The translations under genes were made by a program, and so were the position numbers. This document shows positions 44,115 through 52,806 of a stretch of DNA of 64,000 nt, in pieces. Below the pieces are notes generated by a model that did not search any database, was not told the DNA's origin, and saw nothing but the letters and a program-made list of their open reading frames with translations. The DNA is taken from NCBI RefSeq assembly GCF_004886325.1, contig NZ_QXFN01000001.1:310001-374000 (forward strand). The letters are read 5' to 3'. The DNA is from Cellulomonas telluris (GTDB taxonomy: Bacteria > Actinomycetota > Actinomycetes > Actinomycetales > Cellulomonadaceae). How positions within the stretch are numbered: the first letter of the stretch is position 1; each line of letters begins with the position of its first letter.

Positions 44115-45419
44115 GTGGACCGGCAGATCGTCGCCCTCGCCGTCCCCGCCCTCGGCGCCCTCGTCGCCGAGCCGCTGTTCGTCCTCGTCGACTCCGCGAT
44201 CGTCGGCCACCTGGGCACGGACGCCCTCGCCGGCCTCGCGCTCGCCTCGACCGTGCTCGTCACGCTCGTCGGACTCTGCGTCTTCCTCGCCTACGCCACG
44301 ACCGCCGCCGTCGCCCGGCGCCTCGGCGCCGGTGACGCCCGCGGCGCCATGCAGACGGGTGTGGACGGGCTCTGGCTCGGTCTCGGGCTGGGCCTCGTGC
44401 TCGCAGCGGCCGCCTGGCTCGTCGCGCCGTGGCTGCTCGCCGCGCTCGGCGCCACGGGCGGCGTCCTCGAGCAGGCCGTCGCGTACCTGCGCTGGTCCAC
44501 CCCCGGCCTGCCCGGCATGCTGCTCGTCCTCGCGGCCACGGGCGCGCTGCGCGGCCTGCAGGACACCCGCACGCCCCTGGTCGTCGCGGCGTCGGGCGCC
44601 GTCGCCAACGCCGTGCTCAACGCCGTGCTCGTCTACGGCGCCGGCATGGGCATCGCGGGCTCCGGCCTCGGGACCGCCGTCGCGCAGCTCGGGATGGCGG
44701 TCGCGCTCGTCGTGGTCGTCGTGCGCGGGGCGCGCGCCGCGGGCGCGGACCTGCGCCCGGCAGCGGGCGGCATCCTCGCGAACGCACGCGCCGGCGTCCC
44801 GCTGCTCGTGCGCACGGCCACGCTGCGGCTCGCGATCCTGCTCACGGTGTGGGTCGCGACCGGCCTCGGTGCCACGGCCCTGGCCGGGCACCAGGTCGTC
44901 AACGCGGTCTGGGGGCTGACCGCGTTCGCGCTCGACGCCCTCGCGATCGCCGCCCAGGCGCTGGTCGGGCACGCGCTCGGCGCGGGGGACGTGCCCCGCA
45001 CGCGCGCGCTCCTGCGCCGCACGCTGCAGTGGGGCGTCGCGGCGGGGGCGATCATGGGTCTGCTCGTCGGCGTCCTCGCGCCGGTGTACGTGCGCCTGTT
45101 CACCACCGACCCCGACGTGCGGCGGGCCGCCGTCGTCGGCCTCGTCGTCGCCGCCGTCGCGCTGCCCATGGCGGGCTGGGTGTTCGTCCTGGACGGGGTG
45201 CTCATCGGCGCGGGTGACGGCCCGTTCCTCGCCTGGGCCGGCGTCGCGACCCTCGTCGTCTACGTGCCCGCCGCGCTCGCCGTGCACGCGTGGGCGCCCC
45301 CGGGGGCCGCGGGACTCGCGTGGCTGTGGGCGGCGTTCGCGGTCCTCTTCATGGCGTCACGGGCCGTGACCACCGGATGGCGTGCGCGGGGCACGGCGTG
45401 GATGGTCACGGGCGCGTAG
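44115..45419 (+). CDS. MATE-family efflux protein, DinF type
   Basis: An integral membrane protein of 434 residues with 12 segments in two six-helix halves. The DinF-type start DRQIVALAVPALGALVAEPL and VDSAIVGHLGTDALAGLALA is clear, and the second half begins AGVPLLVRTATLRLAILLTV. Such proteins export drugs and oxidised metabolites in exchange for protons or sodium. The start is uncertain: GTG 44115 gives a normal N-terminus, while GTG 43986 would add 43 Pro/Ser-rich residues partly with coding-like bias. It is divergent from dnaB. Confidence 0.85.
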   Translation: MDRQIVALAVPALGALVAEPLFVLVDSAIVGHLGTDALAGLALASTVLVTLVGLCVFLAYATTAAVARRLGAGDARGAMQTGVDGLWLGLGLGLVLAAAAWLVAPWLLAALGATGGVLEQAVAYLRWSTPGLPGMLLVLAATGALRGLQDTRTPLVVAASGAVANAVLNAVLVYGAGMGIAGSGLGTAVAQLGMAVALVVVVVRGARAAGADLRPAAGGILANARAGVPLLVRTATLRLAILLTVWVATGLGATALAGHQVVNAVWGLTAFALDALAIAAQALVGHALGAGDVPRTRALLRRTLQWGVAAGAIMGLLVGVLAPVYVRLFTTDPDVRRAAVVGLVVAAVALPMAGWVFVLDGVLIGAGDGPFLAWAGVATLVVYVPAALAVHAWAPPGAAGLAWLWAAFAVLFMASRAVTTGWRARGTAWMVTGA

Positions 45420-45477
45420 ACGCTCCCGCCCCTGCGGCCCGTGAGTCGCGGCCGGTGCGCCGCGGCGTCCGCCCGCG

Positions 45478-45870
45478 TCAGTCTCCGCCGCCGCCGCCCC
45501 CGCCGTCGGAGCCGCCGTCGCCGCCCCAGCCGCCGCCATGGCCGCCGGAACCGCCGTCGTGCCCGTCACGGCCGTCGCCGGAGGACCCCGCGCCTGCCGC
45601 GCCACCGTCGGACCCGCCCCCGTCGCCACGGCGTCGACGGTCCGCCGGCGCCGCCGGACGCGTGCTGACCCACCACGACCCGGTCGCACCGAGACCGAGC
45701 GCCAGGAAGACGATCCCGATCGCGGTGAACGACGAGCTGCCCTCCTGGGTCAGCCCGAGCACCAGGAACACGATCCCGATCGGCAGGAACGCCGCGCCGG
45801 CGCCCTGCGCGTTCCAGTCCCCACCGGTCTGCGCGCCGTCGCGCTCGGCACCGTTGCTGTCGTCGGCCAT
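45478..45870 (-). CDS. Small membrane protein with Gly-rich tail
   Basis: A 130-residue protein: an acidic N-terminus, two membrane helices (FLPIGIVFLVLGLTQ and SSFTAIGIVFLALGLGATG, which are similar to each other) and a tail of about 60 residues made almost wholly of Gly, Asp, Ser and His. I recognise no family. GGAGG precedes the ATG at 45870, and a TAGCGT -10 box lies about 35 bases further upstream. It converges with the MATE gene. Confidence 0.65.
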   Translation of the reverse strand: MADDSNGAERDGAQTGGDWNAQGAGAAFLPIGIVFLVLGLTQEGSSSFTAIGIVFLALGLGATGSWWVSTRPAAPADRRRRGDGGGSDGGAAGAGSSGDGRDGHDGGSGGHGGGWGGDGGSDGGGGGGGD

Positions 45871-46000
45871 GCCGACCTCCTCGTCCGTCCTCCGTCGTCC
45901 GGTGGCTGACGCTAGCGACGGCCAGGGGCACAGGGGCACCGTCCGGCGGCCGATGTCGTCCTCGTCCTGGGGACGGAGGAGGCACCGCGCTCCGGACGCG

Positions 46001-46039
46001 ACGAGGCCCCGCCCCGGACGGACCGGGACGGGGCCTCGT
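46001..46039 (-). terminator. Terminator of the rpsF-ssb-rpsR-rplI operon
   Basis: ACGAGGCCCCGCCCCGG (46001-46017) pairs with CCGGGACGGGGCCTCGT (46023-46039) in 16 of 17 positions around a 5-base loop, 30 bp beyond the rplI stop. Confidence 0.85.
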
Positions 46040-46068
46040 ACCACCTCGAGGAGGTCAGGCGCGGCAGG

Positions 46069-46518
46069 TCAGGCGCCGACGACCTTGACGGTCACCGTGG
46101 CCGAGACCTCGGGGTGCAGGCGGACCTGCACCTTGTACTCGCCGAGCGACTTGATCGCCTGCGAGACCTCGATCTTGCGCTTGTCGACGGCCGGGGCACC
46201 GGCGGCCTTGATCGCCTCGGCGATCTCGGCCGTGGTGACGGCACCGAACAGGCGGCCGGACTCGCCGGACTTCGCCGTGACCGTGACCGCGTTCGCCTGG
46301 AGCGAGTCGCGGATGGCACGGGCGTCGTCGAGGGACGCGATCTCGCGGGCCTTGCGGGCCTTGCGGATCGCGGTGACGTCCTTCTCGGCGCCCTTGGTCC
46401 ACGGCGTGGCCAGGTTGCGCGGGACGAGGTAGTTGCGGGCGTACCCGTCCTTCACCTCGACGACGTCGCCGGGGGCACCGAGGCCGGTGACCTCGTGGGT
46501 CAGGATGATCTTCGCCAT
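46069..46518 (-). CDS. rplI: 50S ribosomal protein L9
   Basis: A 149-residue protein with the L9 start [20 protein letters not shown] and the signature [13 protein letters not shown], then the long connecting helix ([20 protein letters not shown]) and the C-terminal RNA-binding domain. It binds 23S rRNA at the base of the L1 stalk. AGGGGA precedes the ATG. It follows rpsR by 14 bp and is the last gene of the operon. Confidence 0.98.
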   Translation of the reverse strand: MAKIILTHEVTGLGAPGDVVEVKDGYARNYLVPRNLATPWTKGAEKDVTAIRKARKAREIASLDDARAIRDSLQANAVTVTAKSGESGRLFGAVTTAEIAEAIKAAGAPAVDKRKIEVSQAIKSLGEYKVQVRLHPEVSATVTVKVVGA

Positions 46519-46532
46519 GAGTCTCCCCTTCC

Positions 46533-46769
46533 TCAGCGGGCCGACGACGAGTACGGCAGCAGGGCCATCTCGCGGGCGTTCTTGACGGCGCGGGCGATCG
46601 CGCGCTGCTCCTGCACCGACACGCCGGTGACGCGACGGGCGCGGATCTTGCCGCGGTCGGAGATGAACTTGCGGAGCAGAGCCGTGTCCTTGTAGTCGAC
46701 CGTCTCGATCTTGGCGGCCTTCAGGGGGTTCTGCTTCTTCTTGGGCTTGCGGACGACGGGCTTGGCCAT
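46533..46769 (-). CDS. rpsR: 30S ribosomal protein S18 (cysteine-free form)
   Basis: A 78-residue S18 with the conserved core [20 protein letters not shown] and [20 protein letters not shown]. The N-terminal zinc-ligand cysteines found in many S18 proteins are absent ([20 protein letters not shown]), so this is the zinc-independent form. S18 forms a dimer with S6, encoded three genes upstream in the operon, on the small-subunit platform. Confidence 0.97.
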   Translation of the reverse strand: MAKPVVRKPKKKQNPLKAAKIETVDYKDTALLRKFISDRGKIRARRVTGVSVQEQRAIARAVKNAREMALLPYSSSAR

Positions 46770-46846
46770 CGTGGTGCTCCTTGTCTGTGGAGCCCCGAGC
46801 GTTGCCGTGCTCGGGGATGTGCGTCTTCAGGTGGTGCGAGCGCCGA

Positions 46847-47380
46847 TCAGAACGGGGGCTCGTCGGAGTAGCCGCCGCCGGAGGACCCGCCCGCGGGCGT
46901 GGCCCACGGGTCGTCGGCCTGGCCGGCGGAGGACGACTGGCCGCCCCCGTAGCCGCCGCCACCGCCGCCGAACCCACCGCCGCCGCCGCCGCCGAAGCCG
47001 CCGCCACCGCCGGACCGCTGGGTCCGGGTGACCTTGGCCGTGGCGTAGCGCAGCGACGGGCCGACCTCGTCGACCTGCAGCTCGTACACGGTGCGCTTCT
47101 CGCCCTCGCGGGTCTCGTAGGAGCGCTGCACGAGCCGCCCGGTCACGATGACGCGGGTGCCCTTGGTGAGGGACTCGGCGACGGACTCGGCCGCCTCGCG
47201 CCAGATCGAGCAGCGCAGGAACAGCGTCTCGCCGTCCTTCCACTCGTTGCTCTGGCGGTCGAACGTGCGCGGCGTGGACGCGACGGTGAAGTTCGCGACC
47301 GCGGCCCCGGACGGGGTGAAGCGCAGCTCCGGGTCCCCGGTCAGGTTCCCGATCACCGTGATGGTGGTCTCACCGGCCAT
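46847..47380 (-). CDS. ssb: Single-stranded DNA-binding protein
   Basis: A 177-residue SSB. The OB fold covers about 1-112 ([40 protein letters not shown]), followed by a Gly/Phe-rich disordered linker and the acidic tip SDEPPF, which recruits repair and replication partners. The ATG at 47380 has GGAGG 5 bp upstream. It sits between rpsF and rpsR, the standard order. It protects single strands at the fork and acts with DnaB, encoded 3 kb away. Confidence 0.97.
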   Translation of the reverse strand: MAGETTITVIGNLTGDPELRFTPSGAAVANFTVASTPRTFDRQSNEWKDGETLFLRCSIWREAAESVAESLTKGTRVIVTGRLVQRSYETREGEKRTVYELQVDEVGPSLRYATAKVTRTQRSGGGGGFGGGGGGGFGGGGGGYGGGQSSSAGQADDPWATPAGGSSGGGYSDEPPF

Positions 47381-47475
47381 GGCGGCCTCCTCGCTCGTTC
47401 CGACGGATCGACTGCGGCTGTGCCGCACGGGTGGGGTGCTGCCCGGACCCTAGGGCCGGGCACCCACACGCGGGC

Positions 47476-47769
47476 TCAGGCCTCGCGGCGCAGGACCTTG
47501 GTGCGCAGGACGACCTCGTTGAGGCCGAGCTGGCGGTCGAGCTCCTTGGCGGTCGCGGGCGTCGCGGTGAAGTCGACGACGGCGTAGATGCCCTCGGCCT
47601 TCTTCTTGATGTCGTACGCGAGGCGACGACGGCCCCACACGTCCACCTTGTCGACGGTGCCACCCTCGGTCTTGACGACCGTCAGGTACTTGTCGAGCGA
47701 CGGGGCGACGGTGCGCTCCTCGATCTCGGGGTCGAGGATGATCATGATCTCGTACTGACGCAGGCTCAT
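47476..47769 (-). CDS. rpsF: 30S ribosomal protein S6
   Basis: A 97-residue S6: [20 protein letters not shown], then [20 protein letters not shown] and the C-terminal [16 protein letters not shown] 47769 is preferred over GTG 47775 because GGAGG overlaps too closely with the GTG and is 5 bp from the ATG. It is the first gene of the operon rpsF-ssb-rpsR-rplI; in bacteria an S6:S18-binding RNA structure often controls this message, and the leader here (about 120 bases) could hold one, which I cannot confirm by eye. Confidence 0.97.
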   Translation of the reverse strand: MSLRQYEIMIILDPEIEERTVAPSLDKYLTVVKTEGGTVDKVDVWGRRRLAYDIKKKAEGIYAVVDFTATPATAKELDRQLGLNEVVLRTKVLRREA

Positions 47770-47895
47770 ACCCACCTCCTCTGGTCTTCGCGGTCACGGT
47801 CGGTCCGTGACAGGAGGGTCTCGTGCGTCTGCGCACCCCCGCCCCGAGCCGGGGAGAGGGCGCACGGAACCGTCCGCGAGGGACGGCAGCGGCCC

Positions 47896-47925
47896 AGCCT
47901 ACCGGGTCCGGACGCCAGGTCCGAA
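47896..47925 (-). promoter_or_regulatory. Candidate promoter of the rpsF operon
   Basis: On the minus strand, TAGGCT (47896-47901) is a -10 box with TTCGGA (47920-47925) 18 bp upstream as a weak -35. It lies between the penicillin-binding protein stop and rpsF, and gives a leader of about 120 bases. Confidence 0.5.
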
Positions 47926-47946
47926 CCCGGTCACCCGGGCGCGACG

Positions 47947-50424
47947 TCAGCCGCTCTGGCCGGTGCCCTGACCGCCGCCCTCACCGCCGCCGCCCTGGCC
48001 GCCACCGGCTCCGCCGCCGCCGTCGCCGGCACCGGCCGTCTGCGTGGGCTGCGGCTCCGCCGGCTGCGTGGGCTCCGGCGGGGGCGGCGGTGCCTGCGTC
48101 GGCTGCGGCGGCGGACCGCTGGAGACCACGATCGTCACCGTCGAGCCCGTCGGCACGGTGCTGCCCTCACCGGGCTGGACGCGGATGACCCGTCCCCTGT
48201 CGACGTCCGCCGAGCTCTCGTACGTCACGCTGGCGACGAGGTTCGCCCCCTGCAGGGCCCCGACCGCGTCCGCCTCGCGGCGGCCCGCCAGCCCACCGGG
48301 CACCTGGACCTCGGCGGGAGCCTCCTGGGTCGGCTCCGGCGCGGCCGTCTCGGTCGGCGTCGGCGTCGCCGTCGCGGTCGGCTTGCGGCCGACGTTCGCG
48401 CGCGCCGGGAAGTCGACGACCTCGGCGTACCGCGGCTGGGCGAAGACCTGCCCCATGTAGTGCGCCCACAGCGCCGCGGGGTACGTGCCGCCGGTGATCT
48501 CCGTCAGGCGACGTCCGCCCGCGGAGTACCCGAACTCCGAGATGGAGTCCTTGCCCTTGCCGTCGACCGCGTCCTGCGACAGGGCGACGGCCGTCGCCAG
48601 CTGCGGCACGTACCCGACGAACCAGGCGGACTTGTTGAGGCTCGACGTACCCGTCTTGCCGGCGATCGGCCGGCCCAGGGGCGACACCCACCCCTCCGCG
48701 GAGCCCTCCTCCACGACGCGCGTCATCGCGTACGTGGCGTCGGCCATGACGGCCGGGTCGAACGTGGGCTGACCGGTCGTGTCGGCGGTGTACGCGACCG
48801 AGCCGTCGGTGTTGGTGACGCTCGCCACGATGTGCGGGTCGTGGCGCACGCCCTGCGCGGCGAACGTGGCGTAGGCGTTGGCCATGTCCAGCGGGTACAC
48901 GTCGTCGGAGCCGAGCACGTTGGACGCCAGCACCTGCGGCTCCGTCGTGAGGCCGGCGCGCTTGGCGACCTCGGCGGTCTTGTCGGGCCCGACCTCGAGG
49001 TTGAGCTCCGCGTACACGGTGTTGACCGAGTGCGCGGTGGCGGTCGCGAGGTCGATCGACCCGAACGAGTCGTTGCCGAAGTTCTGGACGCGCCACGGCT
49101 CGCCCTCGCCGATGTCGAACTCCTGCGGCGAGTGGCCGCTGTACCGGTTGCTGAGACCGATGCCCTGCTCGAGAGCGGCGACCAGCGTGAAGGGCTTGAA
49201 GGTGGAGCCCGCCTGGATCCGGTCGAACGTCGCGGTGTTCCGCGCGTCCGCGAGGTAGTCCGGGCCGCCGTAGAGCGAGACGATCGCTCCCGTCGCCGGG
49301 TCGACCGACACGATCGACACCCGCAGCCGCTCGTTGGGCACCTCGCCCTCCGACAGCCCGCCGCTGCGCAGCGCGTCCGCCGACGCCACGGCCGCCTGCT
49401 GGAGCGCCGGGTCGATCGTCGTGACGATCGACAGGCCCTTGGTGCGCAGCTCGTCCTCGCGCCACAGCTTCGTGGCGAGCAGCTCGTCCTCGACCATCTT
49501 GAGCAGGTGCCCGTTGGGGCCCCGGAACGTCTCGCCGCGCGCGTACGGCACGGTGGCGGGGAACACCTGGGCGGCGCGGTCCGCCGCGGTCAGCCATCCC
49601 GAGTCGACCATCGAGTCGAGCACGAGGCCCCAGCGCTGCTCCGCCTTCTCCGGGCTGTTGGCGGGGTCCCAGTTGTTCGGGGACGGGATGACGGCCGCGA
49701 GCAGCGCGGCCTCGGAGACCGTCAGGTCGGCCGCGTTCTTGCCGAAGTACGACTGCGCCGCGGCCTGGATGCCGTACGAGTCACGACCGAAGTAGATCGT
49801 GTTCAGGTAGCGGCCCATGATCTGTTCCTTGGACTCGCGCTGGGTGATCTTGATGGCGAGGATCGCTTCCTTCGCCTTGCCCAGGTAGTCCGTGGTGGTG
49901 TTCTGGTAGTACCGCTCGACGTACTGCTGCGTCAGCGTCGACCCGCCCTGCGTCGGCTTGCCCTGCACGTTGTTGAGGAACGCGCGGGCCATGCCCGTGA
50001 TCGAGATGCCGCGGTTGGAGAAGAACGTCTTGTCCTCGCCGGCCGCGACGGCCTTGCCGATGTGGTCGGGCAGCGTCTCGTAGTCGACGATCTCGCGCTT
50101 CTGCTTCGCGAACTGCCCCATGACGGGCCCCGGCTCCCCCGGGTTCGCGCCCGCGAAGTAGACGGTCGTCGTCTCGAACTCGACCTCGTCGAGGGGGTCC
50201 GGCGGCTGGACCAGCGAGAAGGCGGCGACCCCCGCGCCGAGCACGAGGAAGATGCCGCCGATGACGGTGCCGAGCACGACGCGCCACGAGGGCAGCCAGC
50301 GGTGCAGGCCCGTGTACCCCGACCGGGGGTAGTCCCAGAAGCGGCGCTTGCCGGCCTCCGTGGTGGGGCGACGCGTCGCGCGCCGGGCGCGCGGGGGCGC
50401 CGCACGGCGGTTCGAGGCTGCCAA
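47947..50424 (-). CDS. Class A penicillin-binding protein with PASTA domain (PonA1 type)
   Basis: A bifunctional peptidoglycan synthase of 825 residues. After a basic cytoplasmic tail and one membrane helix (about 50-70), the GT51 glycosyltransferase domain has the catalytic Glu130 in AGEDKTFFSNRG and QGGSTLTQQYVE. The transpeptidase domain has Ser407 in AGSTFKPF, the SVN motif in HSVNTVY and KTGTSS. One PASTA domain and a Pro/Thr then Gly-rich tail end the protein. The start is TTG at 50424 (GGAAGG 8 bp upstream). Position between PadR-ino1 and rpsF matches ponA1 of Mycobacterium tuberculosis. Confidence 0.95.
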   Translation of the reverse strand: MAASNRRAAPPRARRATRRPTTEAGKRRFWDYPRSGYTGLHRWLPSWRVVLGTVIGGIFLVLGAGVAAFSLVQPPDPLDEVEFETTTVYFAGANPGEPGPVMGQFAKQKREIVDYETLPDHIGKAVAAGEDKTFFSNRGISITGMARAFLNNVQGKPTQGGSTLTQQYVERYYQNTTTDYLGKAKEAILAIKITQRESKEQIMGRYLNTIYFGRDSYGIQAAAQSYFGKNAADLTVSEAALLAAVIPSPNNWDPANSPEKAEQRWGLVLDSMVDSGWLTAADRAAQVFPATVPYARGETFRGPNGHLLKMVEDELLATKLWREDELRTKGLSIVTTIDPALQQAAVASADALRSGGLSEGEVPNERLRVSIVSVDPATGAIVSLYGGPDYLADARNTATFDRIQAGSTFKPFTLVAALEQGIGLSNRYSGHSPQEFDIGEGEPWRVQNFGNDSFGSIDLATATAHSVNTVYAELNLEVGPDKTAEVAKRAGLTTEPQVLASNVLGSDDVYPLDMANAYATFAAQGVRHDPHIVASVTNTDGSVAYTADTTGQPTFDPAVMADATYAMTRVVEEGSAEGWVSPLGRPIAGKTGTSSLNKSAWFVGYVPQLATAVALSQDAVDGKGKDSISEFGYSAGGRRLTEITGGTYPAALWAHYMGQVFAQPRYAEVVDFPARANVGRKPTATATPTPTETAAPEPTQEAPAEVQVPGGLAGRREADAVGALQGANLVASVTYESSADVDRGRVIRVQPGEGSTVPTGSTVTIVVSSGPPPQPTQAPPPPPEPTQPAEPQPTQTAGAGDGGGGAGGGQGGGGEGGGQGTGQSG

Positions 50425-50634
50425 CTCCAGGCCTTCCGTCGACGACTGGTCCGGCGCCGTCCCCCGTCGCGACCGACGGCGGGGACCGCGCCGGGCTCAG
50501 TATGGACGAACGACCTGGGGCGGTCGCCCGGTCGGCGCCCGGGATGTTCCGGTTCGCGGCGTGCCTTCACATGATCGCCACCGGCCCCGAACGGTCCCCG
50601 CCGACGCGCGCCGGGGTCGGTGCGCCCGTCCCGG

Positions 50635-50688
50635 TTGTCCCGACCCGTCCCGCCGACCTATTCTCCGGATGTATCGAGTTGATACATC
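50635..50688 (+). promoter_or_regulatory. Promoter and palindromic operator of the PadR-ino1 operon
   Basis: TTGTCC (50635-50640), 18-bp spacer, TATTCT (50659-50664) form a promoter. Just downstream, over the expected transcription start, is GATGTATC-GAGTT-GATACATC (50668-50688), an 8-bp perfect inverted repeat with the ATGT..ACAT ends typical of PadR sites. The rest of the gap back to 50425 holds nothing else I can identify. Confidence 0.7.
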
Positions 50689-50730
50689 GGCACCGACGAC
50701 CGGTGCCGATGCGAGCGGGAGGAGGGTGAC

Positions 50731-51369
50731 GTGCGCGGACGTTCCGACGTGCTCGAGCCGGCGATCCTCGGCCTGCTCGCCGAGTCGCCCATGCACGGGT
50801 ACGAGCTGCGCAAGCGGCTCAACCTGGTGCTCGGCTCGTTCCGCGCGCTGTCCTACGGGTCGCTCTACCCCGCCCTCAAGGCGCTGGCCGCGAAGGGCTG
50901 GATCGTCGGCAACGACGCGCCGGTCGAGCGCCCCGTCGCGACGAAGCGCGCCCGGATCGTCTACCAGCTCACCGGCGAGGGCAAGGAGCACCTGCAGCAG
51001 GTGCTCGCGTCCGCCGGGCCGTCGGCGTGGGAGGACGAGAACTTCGACGTGCGCTTCGCGTTCTTCGGCCAGACGGACGCCGAGACGCGGCTGCGCATCC
51101 TCGAGGGCCGCCGCACCCGCCTGACCGAGCGGCTCGAGACGATCCGCCAGTCGTTCAACCGCACCCGCGAGCGCATGGACGAGTACACGCTCGAGCTCCA
51201 GCGCCACGGCCTCGAGCAGGTCGAGCGCGAGGTCCGCTGGCTGGACGGCCTCATCGACAACGAGCGCGGCGTCCGCCGCGCCCGCACCGAGAGCGAGGGC
51301 CGGCCGGCCCTCGCCACTGACGACGCCGAGGGATCCACCGAGGCGCACACCGAGAAGGAGCGAGGATGA
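50731..51369 (+). CDS. PadR-family regulator, upstream of ino1
   Basis: A 212-residue transcription factor. The winged helix covers about 5-90 ([20 protein letters not shown] and [18 protein letters not shown]), and the C-terminal helical part (about 100-180) is the dimerisation region; the last 30 residues are polar. The GTG at 50731 has GGAGGAGG upstream. Its stop overlaps the ino1 start (ATGA). The palindrome over its own promoter suggests autoregulation and therefore control of ino1. Order and orientation match Rv0047c-Rv0046c of M. tuberculosis. Confidence 0.93.
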   Translation: MRGRSDVLEPAILGLLAESPMHGYELRKRLNLVLGSFRALSYGSLYPALKALAAKGWIVGNDAPVERPVATKRARIVYQLTGEGKEHLQQVLASAGPSAWEDENFDVRFAFFGQTDAETRLRILEGRRTRLTERLETIRQSFNRTRERMDEYTLELQRHGLEQVEREVRWLDGLIDNERGVRRARTESEGRPALATDDAEGSTEAHTEKERG

Positions 51370-52460
51370 CCTCCATCCGCGTCGCCATCGTCGGCGTCGG
51401 CAACTGCGCCGCATCGCTGGTCCAGGGCGTGCAGTACTACCGCGACGCCGACCCGCAGGCGAAGGTCCCGGGCCTCATGCACGTGCAGTTCGGCGACTAC
51501 CACGTGCGCGACATCGAGTTCGTCGCCGCGTTCGACGTCGACGCGAAGAAGGTCGGCTTCGACCTCTCCGAGGCGATCTTCAACTCGGAGAACAACACCA
51601 TCAAGATCTCCGACGTCCCGCCGCTGGGCGTGCCGGTGCTGCGCGGCCACACGCTGGACGGCCTCGGCAAGTACTACTCGCAGACCATCGAGGAGTCGGA
51701 CGCCGAGCCCGTCGACGTCGTCGCCACGCTGCGCGAGGCGCAGGTCGACGTGCTCGTCTGCTACCTGCCCGTCGGGTCCGAGGACGCGGCGAAGTTCTAC
51801 GCGCAGGCCGCGATCGACGCCGGCGTCGCGTTCGTCAACGCGCTGCCCGTGTTCATCGCGTCCGACCCGGAGTGGGCCGCGAAGTTCGAGGCCGCCGGCG
51901 TGCCGATCGTCGGCGACGACATCAAGTCGCAGGTCGGCGCGACGATCACGCACCGCGTGCTCGCCCGTCTGTTCGAGGACCGCGGCGTGGTCCTGGACCG
52001 CACGTACCAGCTGAACGTCGGCGGCAACATGGACTTCAAGAACATGCTCGAGCGCGAGCGCCTGGAGTCCAAGAAGGTCTCGAAGACGCAGGCCGTCACG
52101 TCGAACCTCGACGACGGCCCGCTGGCCGGCAAGAAGGACGACCGCAACGTCCACATCGGCCCGTCGGACTACGTCGCGTGGCTCGACGACCGCAAGTGGG
52201 CGTACGTACGCCTCGAGGGCCGCGCGTTCGGCGACGTCCCGCTGAACCTCGAGTACAAGCTCGAGGTCTGGGACTCCCCGAACTCGGCCGGCGTCATCAT
52301 CGACGCCCTGCGCGCGGCGAAGATCGCGAAGGACCGCGGCATCGGCGGCCCGATCCTGTCGGCGTCGACGTACTTCATGAAGTCCCCGCCGGTGCAGATG
52401 GAGGACCAGAAGGGCCGTGCCCAGCTGGAGGCCTTCATCCGCGGTGAGGTGGAGCGCTGA
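51366..52460 (+). CDS. ino1: Myo-inositol-1-phosphate synthase
   Basis: A 364-residue enzyme that turns glucose 6-phosphate into 1D-myo-inositol 3-phosphate with NAD+, the first step to mycothiol, phosphatidylinositol and related glycolipids in actinobacteria. The N-terminal Rossmann motif is [16 protein letters not shown]; catalytic-domain segments [20 protein letters not shown] and [13 protein letters not shown] are present. It starts inside the PadR stop and its last codons are the first bases of a 94-bp tandem repeat. A long palindrome follows the repeat as terminator. Confidence 0.97.
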   Translation: MTSIRVAIVGVGNCAASLVQGVQYYRDADPQAKVPGLMHVQFGDYHVRDIEFVAAFDVDAKKVGFDLSEAIFNSENNTIKISDVPPLGVPVLRGHTLDGLGKYYSQTIEESDAEPVDVVATLREAQVDVLVCYLPVGSEDAAKFYAQAAIDAGVAFVNALPVFIASDPEWAAKFEAAGVPIVGDDIKSQVGATITHRVLARLFEDRGVVLDRTYQLNVGGNMDFKNMLERERLESKKVSKTQAVTSNLDDGPLAGKKDDRNVHIGPSDYVAWLDDRKWAYVRLEGRAFGDVPLNLEYKLEVWDSPNSAGVIIDALRAAKIAKDRGIGGPILSASTYFMKSPPVQMEDQKGRAQLEAFIRGEVER

Positions 52461-52664
52461 TCCGGAGCGCAGCGGAGCGTGGGGGTCGAGCGGAGCGAGG
52501 CACCCGCGCGTAGCGGAGCGCAGGACCGGCGCGACCACAGGCGTGGAGCGCTGATCCGGAGCGCAGCGGAGCGTGGGGGTCGAGCCGAGTGAGGCACCCG
52601 CGCGTAGCGGAGCGCAGGATCGGCGCGACCACAGGCGTGGAGCGCTGATCCGGAGCGCAGCGGA
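52449..52664. repeat. 94-bp tandem repeat beginning inside the ino1 3' end
   Basis: Units start at 52449, 52543 and 52637; the first two are full length with four differences (for example GGAGCGAGG against CGAGTGAGG), and the third stops after about 27 bp. Each unit starts GTGGAGCGCTGATCCGGAGC, that is, with the last ino1 codons and stop codon. Internally GGAGCG recurs. The array has no spacers or open frame and looks like a slippage or duplication product. Confidence 0.9.
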
Positions 52665-52667
52665 GGC

Positions 52668-52703
52668 CGAGGGCCCGACGAGCACGTGCTCGTCGGGCCC
52701 TCG
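52668..52703 (+). terminator. 36-bp perfect palindrome, terminator of PadR-ino1
   Basis: CGAGGGCCCGACGAGCAC (52668-52685) is followed directly by its complement (52686-52703): 18-bp arms with no spacer. It lies just after the truncated third repeat unit. Confidence 0.8.
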
Positions 52704-52731
52704 CCCGTTCCCCGGCCCCACCACGTCCGCA

Positions 52732-52774
52732 GTGTGCAGCGTTCGTCCCGTCCGGCGCGACGAACGCTGCACAC
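52732..52774. repeat. Left copy of a palindromic element flanking the AbiEi-like gene
   Basis: GTGTGCAGCGTTCGTC (52732-52747), 11-base spacer, and perfect complement (52759-52774). The right copy, with the same arms and spacer length, is at 53854-53896. Confidence 0.85.
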
Positions 52775-52806
52775 GGACCGTCAAGCTCGTCCACAGGAGG
52801 GGGTCG

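Noticed and set aside
47770-47895. S6:S18-binding leader RNA upstream of rpsF
   Set aside because: The leader is about 120 bases and G/C-rich, but I could not identify the conserved CCG-containing bulge with confidence by eye, so it is not listed as a feature.
52449-52664. Possible CRISPR array downstream of ino1
   Set aside because: The units are 94 bp, directly adjacent without unique spacers, and start with ino1 coding sequence; no cas genes are near.
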